Source of the DNA: Sulfuritalea sp.
Lineage (GTDB): Bacteria; Pseudomonadota; Gammaproteobacteria; Burkholderiales; Rhodocyclaceae
Length of the DNA: 64,000 bases
Assembly: GCA_023229545.1 (NCBI GenBank)
Contig: JALNZB010000005.1
Span: 1-64,000, forward strand
Reading direction: 5' to 3'
Of the stretch, positions 9,857-18,483 are shown piece after piece (position 1 is the first letter of the stretch; each line of letters begins with the position of its first letter). The notes below the pieces were generated by a model, which was given only the letters and a program-made list of their open reading frames with translations, was not told the DNA's origin and made no database searches. The translations under genes and the position numbers were made by a program.

Positions 9857-11128
9857 CTATGTGAACATGTCCGTGGTAACGTTTCTGAACCAGCTCTTGG
9901 CGTGGACAACCTCGAGCTTGCGGAATTCCGGCGTGGCATCCATTGGCGATATGCCGCCCGCTCCAGGAACCTCGATCAACTGCTTGTCCTTCACCATGTA
10001 GACGTTCGTGATGGAAATGCCGTGTTCCGGCGCGATCATGCTGTAGCAGGCATTGATGAACGAGGGTTCGCCGGCAGGTACGCCCCGCAGGGAGGCGATA
10101 ACCGCTGCCGCCGCCACCTTGGCCTGGGAATTCGCCGAGTAGCCCGATCTCGGCATGGCGCCGGCCATGCTGGCATCGCCGATGACATGGATGCCTGGGT
10201 GCTGGGTCGACTCAAACGTGCGGACATTGACCGGACACCAGCCCTTGGGATCGACCAGACCTGTCGTGTGGGCGATCTTGCCCGCGTACTGCGGCGGAAT
10301 GATGTTGAGCACATCCGCCGGGTGTTTATTGCCGACCGCCGAGCTTACCGTGCGCGTTGCCACGTCCACCGACTCGACTTCGCCGCCCTTGGAACCCGAT
10401 ACCCACTCGATCATGCCTTCATAGTGCTGTTTCCAGCCTTGCATGAACAGTCCCTGCTTGGAAAAGGATTCCTTGGCGTCGAGGATGATGATCTTCGAAC
10501 GCGGCTTGTGGTGCTTGAGGTAGTGGGCGATCATCGAGGCGCGTTCATACGGCCCGGGCGGGCAGCGGAAGGGGTATTCCGGGACGGTGATGATGACCAC
10601 GCCGCCGTCCTTCATGCTCTTGAGCTGGTTCGCCAGCAGCGTCGTCTGCGCGCCGGCCTTGTAGGCGTGAGGGATCGCGTGGCTGGCGGCCTCGTCGTAG
10701 CCCTTGATGGCGTCCCACCGGAAATCGATACCCGGTGCAACGATGGCGCGATCGTAAGTGAAGGTGTTGCCGCCGCTGACGGTGACCTTCCTGGCCTGGG
10801 GGTCGATGGCCGTGACGGTGTCATGAACCAGCGTGACGCCGCGCTTCTTCAGGCCATCGTAGCCGAAAGTCAGATGCTCGATCGTGGCCTCGCCGCCCAG
10901 CACTTCGTTGCTCAGCGGGCAGGAAACGTACTGCCGGTTGGGCTCGATCAGCACCACGTTGAGTCCGGGATTTTTCAATTTCAGATATTTCGCCGCAGTG
11001 GCGCCGCCAAAGCCGCCGCCAACGACGACGACGCGTTGTCCGCTGGACTGGGCAAAAAGCGCGCCGGAGGCTCCGACGCCGACACCGGCGCCGATAAGTT
11101 TGAGAAAGTCTCTGCGTTCCATTGTCAT
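9857..11128 (-). CDS. fccB: flavocytochrome c sulfide dehydrogenase, flavoprotein subunit (paralogue 1)
   Basis: The product is 423 residues, with a twin-arginine signal (RRDFLK at 5-10) that predicts folded export to the periplasm. The FAD-binding motif VVVGGGFGG lies near 34-42. The family includes FccB/SoxF, which oxidise sulfide and pass electrons to a partner c-type cytochrome. Cys70 (SCPLSNEV) aligns with the Cys that binds FAD covalently in Allochromatium FccB. Cys189 (RCPPGP) and Cys361 (NACYS) correspond to its redox disulfide. The adjacent upstream diheme cytochrome (11141-11722) fits the cytochrome subunit. Sulfide as substrate is inferred from family. Confidence 0.88.
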   Translation of the reverse strand: MTMERRDFLKLIGAGVGVGASGALFAQSSGQRVVVVGGGFGGATAAKYLKLKNPGLNVVLIEPNRQYVSCPLSNEVLGGEATIEHLTFGYDGLKKRGVTLVHDTVTAIDPQARKVTVSGGNTFTYDRAIVAPGIDFRWDAIKGYDEAASHAIPHAYKAGAQTTLLANQLKSMKDGGVVIITVPEYPFRCPPGPYERASMIAHYLKHHKPRSKIIILDAKESFSKQGLFMQGWKQHYEGMIEWVSGSKGGEVESVDVATRTVSSAVGNKHPADVLNIIPPQYAGKIAHTTGLVDPKGWCPVNVRTFESTQHPGIHVIGDASMAGAMPRSGYSANSQAKVAAAAVIASLRGVPAGEPSFINACYSMIAPEHGISITNVYMVKDKQLIEVPGAGGISPMDATPEFRKLEVVHAKSWFRNVTTDMFT

Positions 11129-11140
11129 GTCGGCTCCCCT

Positions 11141-11722
11141 TTATCTAGTTACGCTGGCGTAATAGTGAAGCAGCGCCTCCAGGTCCGTCGCCGACAGCGG
11201 CTGAACCTTTTCTTTCTTCTCGTCGGACATCTTGCGCTTTCCGGACGTGTATAGCCCCATCTCGATCTTCAGATAATCCAGCCACTGGCCGGCCATCACG
11301 GGGGAGGCGTCCTTGCCTTCCTTGCCATCCTCAAGGTGGCACCGCGCGCAATTGGAAGAATGCAATTCGGCGCCACGCGCCGCCTTCTTCTTGTCGAAGG
11401 GCTGGTTGGCGGCGTGGAATTTCTGTTTGGAAAAGAAGTCGCCCATTGCCTCGAAATCCACGTCGCCATAGCCCTTGGCAATTCTTCCCATGATGGTGGC
11501 CGGACGTTCGCCGCTTTTGAATTTCTTCATGGCGTCGACGAGCGATTGTTTCGAGTGATTGGCCAGGGTCGGCGTGGTGGTGCCGGCACTGTTGCCGTAA
11601 GTGCCGTGGCACCCGGCGCACGGATCGGAAAGCATCTCTGCGGTGGGTGCAGCCCGTGCCGTGCCGGATGCCAGTAGCAGCGCGCTTGCCGCCAGCGCCC
11701 ATCCTTTCCACTTCATCTTCAT
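11141..11722 (-). CDS. diheme cytochrome c (c4/FccA-like)
   Basis: The product is 193 residues, with a Sec signal peptide (about 1-24, ending ARA) and two heme-binding motifs, CAGCH at 35-39 and CARCH at 125-129. The two-domain layout with PTLANHSKQSLVDAMKKFKSGERP resembles cytochrome c4 and the diheme subunit of flavocytochrome c. It lies 12 bases upstream of the flavoprotein gene and is therefore its most likely electron acceptor. It is distinct in sequence from the second copy at 20257-20847. Confidence 0.85.
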   Translation of the reverse strand: MKMKWKGWALAASALLLASGTARAAPTAEMLSDPCAGCHGTYGNSAGTTTPTLANHSKQSLVDAMKKFKSGERPATIMGRIAKGYGDVDFEAMGDFFSKQKFHAANQPFDKKKAARGAELHSSNCARCHLEDGKEGKDASPVMAGQWLDYLKIEMGLYTSGKRKMSDEKKEKVQPLSATDLEALLHYYASVTR

Positions 11723-11779
11723 TATCGTCTCCTCCTTGATATTGATGAAAGTGCTGCTCGCGAGAACGCTTATGTCATC

Positions 11780-12679
11780 TTATTGCTTTTGTATATCGAT
11801 GTAGCTCTTCACGTCCGGATTGGGTTTGTCCAGACCAAACTGATAGCCCAGCGAAACATAGTGGAAGCGGGCGTTGGTGTAGTCCTCATGAATCGCGAAA
11901 CCAAAGTTATACACCTTGTCCGCAGTAATGGCGTGGTCGCCCTTGCCGCCGCCAGCCAAGGTGCGCTCGAAGGTCACGATCCACTTGCCGCCCTCCTTCT
12001 TGCCTTCCGTCTTGAGCAGAGCCTTGCCGCCTTCCATGTGACGGGCCTCGGCAACATATCCATCCACCGGTTTTTTTTCTCCGCTGCGGTACTGGATCAG
12101 GTCCATGAACTTGCCGGAGGCCAGATCGGCGTTCTTGATGCGCTTGGTCGTCTTGTCGTTCCTGGCGTCTTTCATGCTGCGCAGATCGGTATGGCAGGTT
12201 GCCCAGCAGCCGTTGATTTCGGCGCCTTCGACAGTGCCGCCGCCGTCGAACATCATGGCCAGCTTGACCTCATTCTTCGGATCGAGCTTGTTGGCGCCGG
12301 TCTTCGGCGATGCCCACTCAAAACGAAAGTAGATCTTCTTGCCATCGTGCGCGGCCTGAAACATTACCGGGATGAATCCGGCCTTGCCGACCGGTGGTGT
12401 CGGCTCAAGTGCTGTCTTGGAAACGCCGACCGGCTTGCCGGCAACGATCTTGTCGCCGATCTGGTTGGCGTCACCGTCGTGGCATTTGGCGCAGGTGCGC
12501 TTTTTATCCACCATGTCCGGTACCGCGGAATGGTCGGGCTTGTTCATCACCCATTCGAGAGAGGCCTGGCCCGGATAGAACACAGTGATTTTGCGCTGGG
12601 GTACCTTGCTCCAGTCCGGCGCGGCGAACGCCCCGCTGGCGACCAGTGCGCCCACTACACCAAATGCAGTTTTCTTCAT
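11780..12679 (-). CDS. EB_dh-domain c-type cytochrome
   Basis: The product is 299 residues with a signal peptide (about 1-20). It has a CAKCH heme motif at 63-67 and a second, unusual CWATCH motif (CX3CH) at 158-163. The central and C-terminal part (KIYFRFEW..., LAMMFDGG, YNFGFAIHEDYTNARFHYVS) resembles the heme-binding domain of ethylbenzene/DMS dehydrogenase gamma subunits. No molybdoenzyme is nearby. The gene sits between the NapC-type cytochrome and the diheme cytochrome, suggesting a periplasmic electron-transfer role. Domain assignment is by recognition of sequence pattern, so it is moderately certain. Confidence 0.75.
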   Translation of the reverse strand: MKKTAFGVVGALVASGAFAAPDWSKVPQRKITVFYPGQASLEWVMNKPDHSAVPDMVDKKRTCAKCHDGDANQIGDKIVAGKPVGVSKTALEPTPPVGKAGFIPVMFQAAHDGKKIYFRFEWASPKTGANKLDPKNEVKLAMMFDGGGTVEGAEINGCWATCHTDLRSMKDARNDKTTKRIKNADLASGKFMDLIQYRSGEKKPVDGYVAEARHMEGGKALLKTEGKKEGGKWIVTFERTLAGGGKGDHAITADKVYNFGFAIHEDYTNARFHYVSLGYQFGLDKPNPDVKSYIDIQKQ

Positions 12680-12736
12680 CGTATTGTTCCTTTCGCAATG
12701 CTCGGAAATGTGACGTCAGCCGTTCGCAGTATCCCG

Positions 12737-13378
12737 TCAGCCGGCCTTTCTTGCCGCTTTGACGGCTTCCTCCTGTTCCAGCAACTGATGCACCGGCTTG
12801 TGGGCGATTCCCTTGTGGCAGTCGATGCAGGAGGTTTTGCCATCCTCGATGGCGCCATCGTGTTTGACGACGGCACGATCCTTTTGCCTCGTCGTGTCCA
12901 TGGTCTTGATGTCGTGACAGTTGCGACACTCCCTGGAATCGGATGCCTTCATGCTGTCCCAGACCCGCTTGGCCATAGCCAGGCGATGGGCCTCGAATTT
13001 CTCCGGCGTATCGACCGTGCCCTTGATGTGGCCGATGACATCGCGGGCGGCCAGCAGCTTCATGGTCAGTTTGCGCACGTAGTCGAGCGGATGCTTGCTG
13101 CCGGCAACGTGGCAGTCGGCGCAGGAAACCGTGGTGCCGCTACGGTTCTTGTAATGCACCGTTTGTTTCAGTTCCTCATAGGGAATGCTCATCTCGTGGC
13201 AGGAGAGGCAAAACTCGGTGCGGTTGGTCCATTCCATGCCGGTATTAAGACCGCCCCAGATGATTATTCCGCCAGTCACGCCTATTACGATCATGCGCAA
13301 CAAGGAACACTTCGGCGGTTTCATGAGACACCTGAAGAACCCGTCCTTGCATTCGGTTTTTTGGGCTTCGTCTGCCAT
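12737..13378 (-). CDS. NapC/NirT-type tetraheme cytochrome c
   Basis: The product is 213 residues. One N-terminal membrane anchor (about 27-45) is followed by four heme motifs: CLSCH 57-61, CADCH 86-90, CRNCH 151-155 and CIDCH 184-188. This is the layout of NapC/NirT/CymA-type quinol dehydrogenases, which exchange electrons between the quinone pool and periplasmic proteins. No nitrate, nitrite or TMAO reductase gene is present. It is the first gene of a minus-strand run leading into the EB_dh cytochrome, the diheme cytochrome and the flavoprotein, so its partners are probably these. Confidence 0.88.
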   Translation of the reverse strand: MADEAQKTECKDGFFRCLMKPPKCSLLRMIVIGVTGGIIIWGGLNTGMEWTNRTEFCLSCHEMSIPYEELKQTVHYKNRSGTTVSCADCHVAGSKHPLDYVRKLTMKLLAARDVIGHIKGTVDTPEKFEAHRLAMAKRVWDSMKASDSRECRNCHDIKTMDTTRQKDRAVVKHDGAIEDGKTSCIDCHKGIAHKPVHQLLEQEEAVKAARKAG

Positions 13379-13474
13379 TGTTCAAATCCAAATTGTTCGT
13401 TAGCCGCGCGCGGCACAACGTTTGATTTCGAGTCAATGGAAATGGCAAGGCGCGCAGGGCATTGTCCAAACACG

Positions 13475-13503
13475 AAACGCCGGTTCGCGAAGAACCGGCG
13501 TTT
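13475..13503 (-). terminator. stem-loop downstream of radC
   Basis: AAACGCCGGTTC (13475-13486) pairs with GAACCGGCGTTT (13492-13503) around a 5-nt loop. It lies between radC and the NapC-type gene, both on the minus strand, and probably ends radC transcription. The T-run is short. Confidence 0.6.
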
Positions 13504-13611
13504 GCCGCCACCTTACCGATCTCCCCTACCGCAATGATTGAGTTGCATCGGTATTATGTGGAGGGACACGGCAGAAGGCAATCCCAGCGGGGAACTTTCT
13601 GATTCAAAATT

Positions 13612-14292
13612 TCAAATCAATCCGCGTTCGGCGAAGGATAGTGGTTCCGCGCCTCCGGTTACGATGAAATGGTCCAGCAGTTTCACGTCTATCAGCGCCA
13701 GGGCCTGCTTCAGTGATGAAGTAAGTACCTCGTCGGCGCGTGATGGCTCGGCGAGGCCAGAGGGGTGGTTATGCGCCAACACGACTGCGCCGGCGTTATG
13801 TGCCAGTGCCCGTTTTACGACCTCGCGGGGATAGACGCTGGTCTGCGTCAGTGTGCCGCGAAACAGTTCCTCGCTGGCGATCAGCCGGTTCTGGGCGTCC
13901 AGCCACAGGGCGACGAAAACTTCATGCTCCAGATTGCCGAGAGCAAGGCGCAGCCAGTCGCGCACTGCTTGTGGCGAGGCCAACGCATCCTTCAGCTTCA
14001 GCGGCCCGGCGAGCGCGCGGCGCGCCAATTCCAGCGCGGCGGCAAGCTGCGCGGCCTTGGCCGGTCCAATACCCGGCACACGGGCGAGTTCCTTCGTGCT
14101 GGCGGCGGCAAGGCTGGCCAGGTTGCCAGCGAAGTTGGTCAGCAGTTCGCGGGCTAGATCCACCGCACTCTTGCCGCGAATACCGACGCGCAGAAAAATT
14201 GCCAGCAGTTCCGCGTCCGATAGCGCGGCTGCGCCTTGCTGAGCCAGCCTTTCGCGTGGGCGTTCCGCCGCTGGCCAATCGCGTATGGCCAT
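13612..14292 (-). CDS. radC: RadC family (JAB-domain) protein
   Basis: The product is 226 residues. A helix-hairpin-helix segment (RVPGIGPAKAAQLAAALELA, about 71-90) precedes a JAB/MPN metalloprotease-like domain with HNHPSG at 174-179 and a metal-binding Asp at 187. An early role of RadC in recombination repair was not upheld and the true function is unsettled. It is transcribed divergently from coaBC, whose start is 45 bases away, so promoters for both lie in a short shared region. Confidence 0.93.
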   Translation of the reverse strand: MAIRDWPAAERPRERLAQQGAAALSDAELLAIFLRVGIRGKSAVDLARELLTNFAGNLASLAAASTKELARVPGIGPAKAAQLAAALELARRALAGPLKLKDALASPQAVRDWLRLALGNLEHEVFVALWLDAQNRLIASEELFRGTLTQTSVYPREVVKRALAHNAGAVVLAHNHPSGLAEPSRADEVLTSSLKQALALIDVKLLDHFIVTGGAEPLSFAERGLI

Positions 14293-14337
14293 GGTTTAGA
14301 ATCCCCGCTTGGTTGCCATGAGCGGGATTTTAATGTC

Positions 14338-15540
14338 ATGAATGAATTTCAGGGCAAACGTATTGTGCTGGGCGTGACCGGTGGCGTGGCGGCCTACAAG
14401 GCGGCAGAGCTGGCGCGCTTGCTGGTCAAGGCTGGCGCCGACGTGGATGTTGCACTGACGGCGGCGGGCGCGCAGTTCGTCGGTGCGGCAACCTTTCAGG
14501 CGCTCACCGGGCGTCGCGTGTGGCAGGCGCTGTGGGATGAGCGTATGGATAGCGGCATGGCGCACATCGACCTGACGCGCGGCGCGGCGGCCATGCTGGT
14601 GGCCCCGGCGACGGCGGATTTTCTCGCCAAACTGGCGCATGGCGCTGCTGATGACCTGCTCTCCACTCTTTGCCTGGCGCGGGATTGTCCGTTGCTGGTG
14701 GCTCCGGCCATGAATCGCCAGATGTGGAATAACCCGGCGACGCAACGCAATGTCGTGCAACTGCGCGCCGATGGCGTGAGCATTCTCGGTCCGGCGCATG
14801 GCGAACAGGCCTGCGGTGAAGTGGGTGATGGACGCATGCTGGAAGCCGCTGAACTGCTCGACGATCTGTATGCCTTCCTGCAACCCAAGTTGTTGGCCGG
14901 CAAGCGTGTTTTGCTGACCGCCGGGCCGACTTACGAAGCGCTTGATCCTGTACGCGGCCTTACCAACTCCAGTTCAGGCAAGATGGGTTTTTCCCTGGCG
15001 CGCGCTTGTGTCGAAGCGGGGGCCGAGGTGACTCTGGTTGCCGGCCCGGTTTCGCTGGTCACGCCACGCGGAGTGCGTCGCATCAATGTACAGAGCGCCC
15101 TGCAAATGCGCGAGACGGTGATGCAGGCCTTGCCGGGGCAGCACGTGTTTATCGGCGTCGCGGCGGTGGCCGACTACCGGCCACGCCGGGCAGCCGAACA
15201 CAAGATCAAGAAGGACGCCAGCAGCCTTACGCTCGAACTGGAAGCCAACCCCGACATTCTTGCCGAAGTTGCGACGATGCCTGATGCGCCGTTTTGTGTT
15301 GGATTTGCCGCCGAGAGCCGGGATTTGGCCACCTATGCGGAAAGCAAGCGCGTTGCAAAGAAACTCGATCTGGTGGTCGGCAATCTGGTGCAAGACGGGC
15401 TGGGTGGCAACACCAATGCGGTGACCCTGTTCGATGCCGCCGGCGCGCATACGCTCCCGCTCGCAGACAAGTCCGAGGTGGCGCACGGCATTGTCGCGCA
15501 TATCGCGGTTTTGATGGAGAAGCAGCATGGCCAGCATTGA
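14338..15540 (+). CDS. coaBC: bifunctional phosphopantothenoylcysteine decarboxylase/synthase
   Basis: The product is 400 residues. The N-terminal CoaC flavin decarboxylase has His76 (MAHIDL), PAMNRQMW at 123-130 and Cys159 in HGEQACGEVGDG. The C-terminal CoaB ligase has TAGPTYEALDPVRGLTN and SSGKMG. The protein carries out two successive steps of coenzyme A synthesis from 4'-phosphopantothenate. ATG 14338 gives MNEFQGKRIVLGVTGG, the family start; the open frame upstream overlaps radC on the other strand. It overlaps dut by 14 bases. Confidence 0.96.
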   Translation: MNEFQGKRIVLGVTGGVAAYKAAELARLLVKAGADVDVALTAAGAQFVGAATFQALTGRRVWQALWDERMDSGMAHIDLTRGAAAMLVAPATADFLAKLAHGAADDLLSTLCLARDCPLLVAPAMNRQMWNNPATQRNVVQLRADGVSILGPAHGEQACGEVGDGRMLEAAELLDDLYAFLQPKLLAGKRVLLTAGPTYEALDPVRGLTNSSSGKMGFSLARACVEAGAEVTLVAGPVSLVTPRGVRRINVQSALQMRETVMQALPGQHVFIGVAAVADYRPRRAAEHKIKKDASSLTLELEANPDILAEVATMPDAPFCVGFAAESRDLATYAESKRVAKKLDLVVGNLVQDGLGGNTNAVTLFDAAGAHTLPLADKSEVAHGIVAHIAVLMEKQHGQH

Positions 15541-15985
15541 TCTCAAGATTCTCGATCCCCGTCTGAAAGATGATCGCTACGCACCGCAATACGCTACATC
15601 GGGATCGGCCGGCATCGACCTGCGCGCCTGCATCGAAATGGCGATCAAAATTCATCCTGGCGAAACCATTCTGGTTCCGACCGGCATTGCCATTCATCTG
15701 TCTGATCCGGCTTTGGCGGCGATGATCCTGCCGCGCTCGGGCCTGGGGCACAAGCATGGCATTGTGCTAGGTAATCTGGTAGGACTGATCGACTCAGACT
15801 ATCAGGGTGAGATTTTCGTATCAACCTGGAATCGTGGACACGATAGCTTTACACTGAACCCGCTGGACCGCATGGCGCAACTAGTCGTGGTGCCGGTGGT
15901 GCAGGCGGCCTTCAACGTTGTAGATGAATTTCCGGTCAGTGAACGCGGCGCGGGCGGCTTTGGCAGCACTGGTGTCGCCGGGTAG
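15527..15985 (+). CDS. dut: dUTP diphosphatase
   Basis: The product is 152 residues, the size of a trimeric dUTPase, which hydrolyses dUTP to dUMP. Visible motifs include SAGIDLRA (motif I), PRSGLGHKHGI (II), GNLVGLIDSDYQGEI (III), RMAQLVV (IV) and the C-terminal RGAGGFGSTG (V). Its start overlaps the 3' end of coaBC, the usual coaBC-dut pairing in proteobacteria, implying translational coupling. Confidence 0.97.
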   Translation: MASIDLKILDPRLKDDRYAPQYATSGSAGIDLRACIEMAIKIHPGETILVPTGIAIHLSDPALAAMILPRSGLGHKHGIVLGNLVGLIDSDYQGEIFVSTWNRGHDSFTLNPLDRMAQLVVVPVVQAAFNVVDEFPVSERGAGGFGSTGVAG

Positions 15986-16013
15986 ATATCAGGTCAAGCA
16001 AGGAGAGGCGCGT

Positions 16014-16631
16014 ATGAATGCATTTGTCAAGTCGTTGCTGGCGCTTGCCGTCGGTATTTTGTCGTTGCCAGTAGTCGCCGCACCGGCGACGCTCGTAGCG
16101 TCTCCGCGCGTTGCCGAGATCATTGCCTCACGGTGTGCCTTGTGTCATGGACCGGAAGGTGACAACAGCAGCTCAATTTATCCGCGTCTTGCTGCGCAGC
16201 ATCCAGACTACATTGCCAAGCAATTGAAAGATTTTCGCGATGGCCGACGCAAAGGTGACACCATGACAACTATGGCGAAGGACTTGAAGGACGAGGATAT
16301 CGCCGGCTTGGCGGTCTTTTTCGCCAGCAAGAAGGCGGGGTATCGCCAGCCTGCGGACAGCGATCTTGCGGCGGTCGGCAAGTACATTTTTATGCGTGGC
16401 AATTCCTATTCAGGAGTGGGCGCCTGTATTTCCTGTCACGGCCCCAATGGACACGGAACCCGGCAGCTTCCCCGGTTGGCTGGCCAGCATCCAGCCTACC
16501 TCACGGGGCAGTTGAAGGAGTTTAGTGAGCGGGAGCGGACCAACGACAATGCCGTGATGCATTTGATCGCGACCAAGTTGACCGAACTGGAAATGCGCGC
16601 TGTCGCTGTCTATATCGGCGGTTTGCAATAG
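16014..16631 (+). CDS. cytochrome c4-type diheme cytochrome
   Basis: The product is 205 residues, with a signal peptide (about 1-23, ending VAA) and two heme motifs, CALCH at 41-45 and CISCH at 138-142. The repeated RLAAQHPDYIAKQLKDFRDG and RLAGQHPAYLTGQLKEF segments are typical of cytochrome c4, a periplasmic or membrane-attached electron carrier to terminal oxidases. ATG 16014 follows AGGAGAGG and gives the signal peptide. It is only 28 bases after dut but its function is unrelated. Confidence 0.92.
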   Translation: MNAFVKSLLALAVGILSLPVVAAPATLVASPRVAEIIASRCALCHGPEGDNSSSIYPRLAAQHPDYIAKQLKDFRDGRRKGDTMTTMAKDLKDEDIAGLAVFFASKKAGYRQPADSDLAAVGKYIFMRGNSYSGVGACISCHGPNGHGTRQLPRLAGQHPAYLTGQLKEFSERERTNDNAVMHLIATKLTELEMRAVAVYIGGLQ

Positions 16632-16638
16632 CGTTTGC

Positions 16639-16663
16639 CGCCGTTCCGTCCGCGCCGACTTTT
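16639..16663 (+). repeat. dispersed 25-nt repeat, copy C
   Basis: Plus-strand copy just downstream of the cytochrome c4 gene, with about four differences from the majority sequence. The right block GCGCCGACTTTT is intact. It is followed by GGCGCG, a tail partly shared with copy B. Confidence 0.5.
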
Positions 16664-16673
16664 GGCGCGAACA

Positions 16674-16709
16674 AAAGAACAGACCCCGCCGTAGCGGGGC
16701 CTGTTCTTT
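16674..16709. terminator. bidirectional terminator between cytochrome c4 and tusA genes
   Basis: A long stem, AAAGAACAG followed by the ACCCCGC arm, pairs with GCGGGGC and CTGTTCTTT around CGTA. It sits between convergent genes, with A-rich and T-rich flanks, and can serve both strands. Confidence 0.8.
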
Positions 16710-16777
16710 GGGTGGCAAGCAGCAATCAGGTCGGCATTTTCCGGAAGCGACGCTGGCCTGCCGGCCATTCCTATTTC

Positions 16778-17005
16778 TTATTTGTGCTTGATGAAATACT
16801 CGAATTCCTTGTTGTTCTCCGTGGTGGAGAGCAGTTCATTTCCCGTCTGCTTGGCGAAAGCCGCGAAATCCTTTACGGAGCCGGGGTCGGTGGCGGTAAT
16901 ACGCAATACCTGACCGGATGTCATTTCCGCCAGCGCCTTTTTGGCACGCAGAATGGGCAACGGGCAATTGAGACCACGGGCGTCGAGATCCTTGTCGAAG
17001 TTCAT
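16778..17005 (-). CDS. tusA: TusA-family sulfurtransferase
   Basis: The product is 75 residues of the TusA/SirA family. It has the signature CPLP, with the active cysteine at residue 14 (DARGLNCPLPIL). These small cytoplasmic proteins carry persulfide sulfur in sulfur oxidation, tRNA thiolation or molybdenum cofactor pathways. It is the last gene of a minus-strand run with a YeeE/YedE sulfur transporter, a monoheme cytochrome and a flavocytochrome pair. This favours a role in dissimilatory sulfur transfer. The symbol names the family, not a proven orthologue. Confidence 0.85.
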   Translation of the reverse strand: MNFDKDLDARGLNCPLPILRAKKALAEMTSGQVLRITATDPGSVKDFAAFAKQTGNELLSTTENNKEFEYFIKHK

Positions 17006-17087
17006 ATTATTTCCTTATGAGGTGGGTTGTCGGATTGCATCCTCCAGCCAAGGTATTGGCGAGAGGACGCAAGTCATTGGAAACTGC

Positions 17088-18329
17088 TCACAGTACAGTG
17101 AATTTCTCCGTGCACTCGTTGTAGCTTACCAGAATGTACCAGATCAGCAGGGCGGCACCACCGGCCAGTAGAGCCCAGCCCCAGTTGCCCAGCATCACTG
17201 GATAATATGCCTGGATACCCAGTTTGGTCGAGACGGTCTCATCGATCATGATCTCCGACACAAACAGACCGGCTTTCTTGAGCAAGGCATTGGAAACGGA
17301 GGCGGACACGGCGAAGAAGAATGCCGCCACCCACAACTTGATGTGACCTTCGCCCATGCGCCACAGGGAACCGGAGGCGCAACCACCAGCGAAGATCATG
17401 CCAACACCGAAGATTAGTCCGCCGAGCAGGGAACCGACCCAGAAAGTCGGCGGAATGCCGAGATAGGCGTCGATCAGTTTCTTCTCGATCAGAAGCGAGG
17501 CAATCGGAACGCCAATCGCCAAACCAAGAATGATGGCCTTGGTCATGTGACCTTCCGCAGTCATGAAGGGTTCGCGGAAACAACGGGCGAAACACAGCCG
17601 CGAACGGTGCATGATGAAGCCCATGGCAAAGCCGGCCAGAACGACTACCCCGCGTGCTGCGTGCCGCTCATTGTCCGAGGTGTACCAATCTGTTGCCCAG
17701 TACAGGACGGCAATGATAACGCCCAGTCCCAGCCATGGATAGGCGGAAAGCAGGGAAGGCGACACGTTCAGCGTGGGCGGCGCCTGCATGCCCCACTCAA
17801 TGTTTTCCAGCGTCCATAGCAGCGCTTTCAGACCGATCACGGCGCCGGCCATCAGGCCGATACACATCACCCACCCATTGGGAGAGGAATGCAGCACCGG
17901 CGTGAAAAATGCGCCGCTGGTGCAACCGCCGGCCATCGTTGCGCCAAGGCCCATCAAGCAGCCGCCGAGAGTTGCCCAGACATACTCCAGTTTGGGTGGC
18001 CGGCTGATGAGGAACTGACGCGACAGCAGGGCGGCGCAGAAGGAACCCAGAACCAGCGTCATGTTCATCAGGGACATTCGATGCATCAACAGCGTTTCCA
18101 GTTGCTGCGGCGTGCCGAGCAGGGGGCCGATGCCGATCATGTTGTTGATGTAATCGCCCCAAAGTTTGAGGCCGCCGTAAATACCCCAGAACATGCCGCT
18201 CACCATGAGGCCGAGGATGATCAGAATCATCAGAACGGCACCCAGATAAGGGGACCACTCCTCGACAAATATTTCGTGATAGTCCTTCTTGAGTCCATCG
18301 AGCCAGCAGACGCCACCATCAGCACTCAT
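17088..18329 (-). CDS. YeeE/YedE-family sulfur-compound transporter
   Basis: The product is 413 residues with about nine to ten hydrophobic segments. The two halves carry the signatures GGCTSG and GGCASG, plus HRSRLCFARCF with further cysteines. In the characterised family member YeeE (TsuA) such cysteines line a thiosulfate uptake path. Position next to a TusA-family gene is a recurring pairing. Here it also follows flavocytochrome and cytochrome genes, so it may import sulfur intermediates made in the periplasm; that role is inferred. Confidence 0.87.
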   Translation of the reverse strand: MSADGGVCWLDGLKKDYHEIFVEEWSPYLGAVLMILIILGLMVSGMFWGIYGGLKLWGDYINNMIGIGPLLGTPQQLETLLMHRMSLMNMTLVLGSFCAALLSRQFLISRPPKLEYVWATLGGCLMGLGATMAGGCTSGAFFTPVLHSSPNGWVMCIGLMAGAVIGLKALLWTLENIEWGMQAPPTLNVSPSLLSAYPWLGLGVIIAVLYWATDWYTSDNERHAARGVVVLAGFAMGFIMHRSRLCFARCFREPFMTAEGHMTKAIILGLAIGVPIASLLIEKKLIDAYLGIPPTFWVGSLLGGLIFGVGMIFAGGCASGSLWRMGEGHIKLWVAAFFFAVSASVSNALLKKAGLFVSEIMIDETVSTKLGIQAYYPVMLGNWGWALLAGGAALLIWYILVSYNECTEKFTVL

Positions 18330-18451
18330 AACCAGTCCTTTGCTTGTAACGTTTCATGATTAACCCGTCGGCCTGTTCGACACCATAAGGCGGGGCAACG
18401 TTCCGTTCCGTAACCAACGCCCCCGACAGTGCGTGCAGGACAATCGGCGGT

Positions 18452-18476
18452 TCGTGGCGGCGCTTGGCCGCCACGA
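18452..18476. other. stem-loop downstream of monoheme cytochrome
   Basis: TCGTGGCGGC (18452-18461) pairs with GCCGCCACGA (18467-18476) around a 5-nt loop, 8 bases beyond the cytochrome stop codon. No T-run follows, so it is more likely an RNA-end or attenuating hairpin inside the operon. Confidence 0.45.
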
Positions 18477-18483
18477 CGGTCGG

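Noticed and set aside
17444..17462. GAAAGTCGGCGGAATGCCG in the YeeE gene as another repeat copy
   Set aside because: Only the AAAGTCGGCG part matches; the remaining blocks do not.
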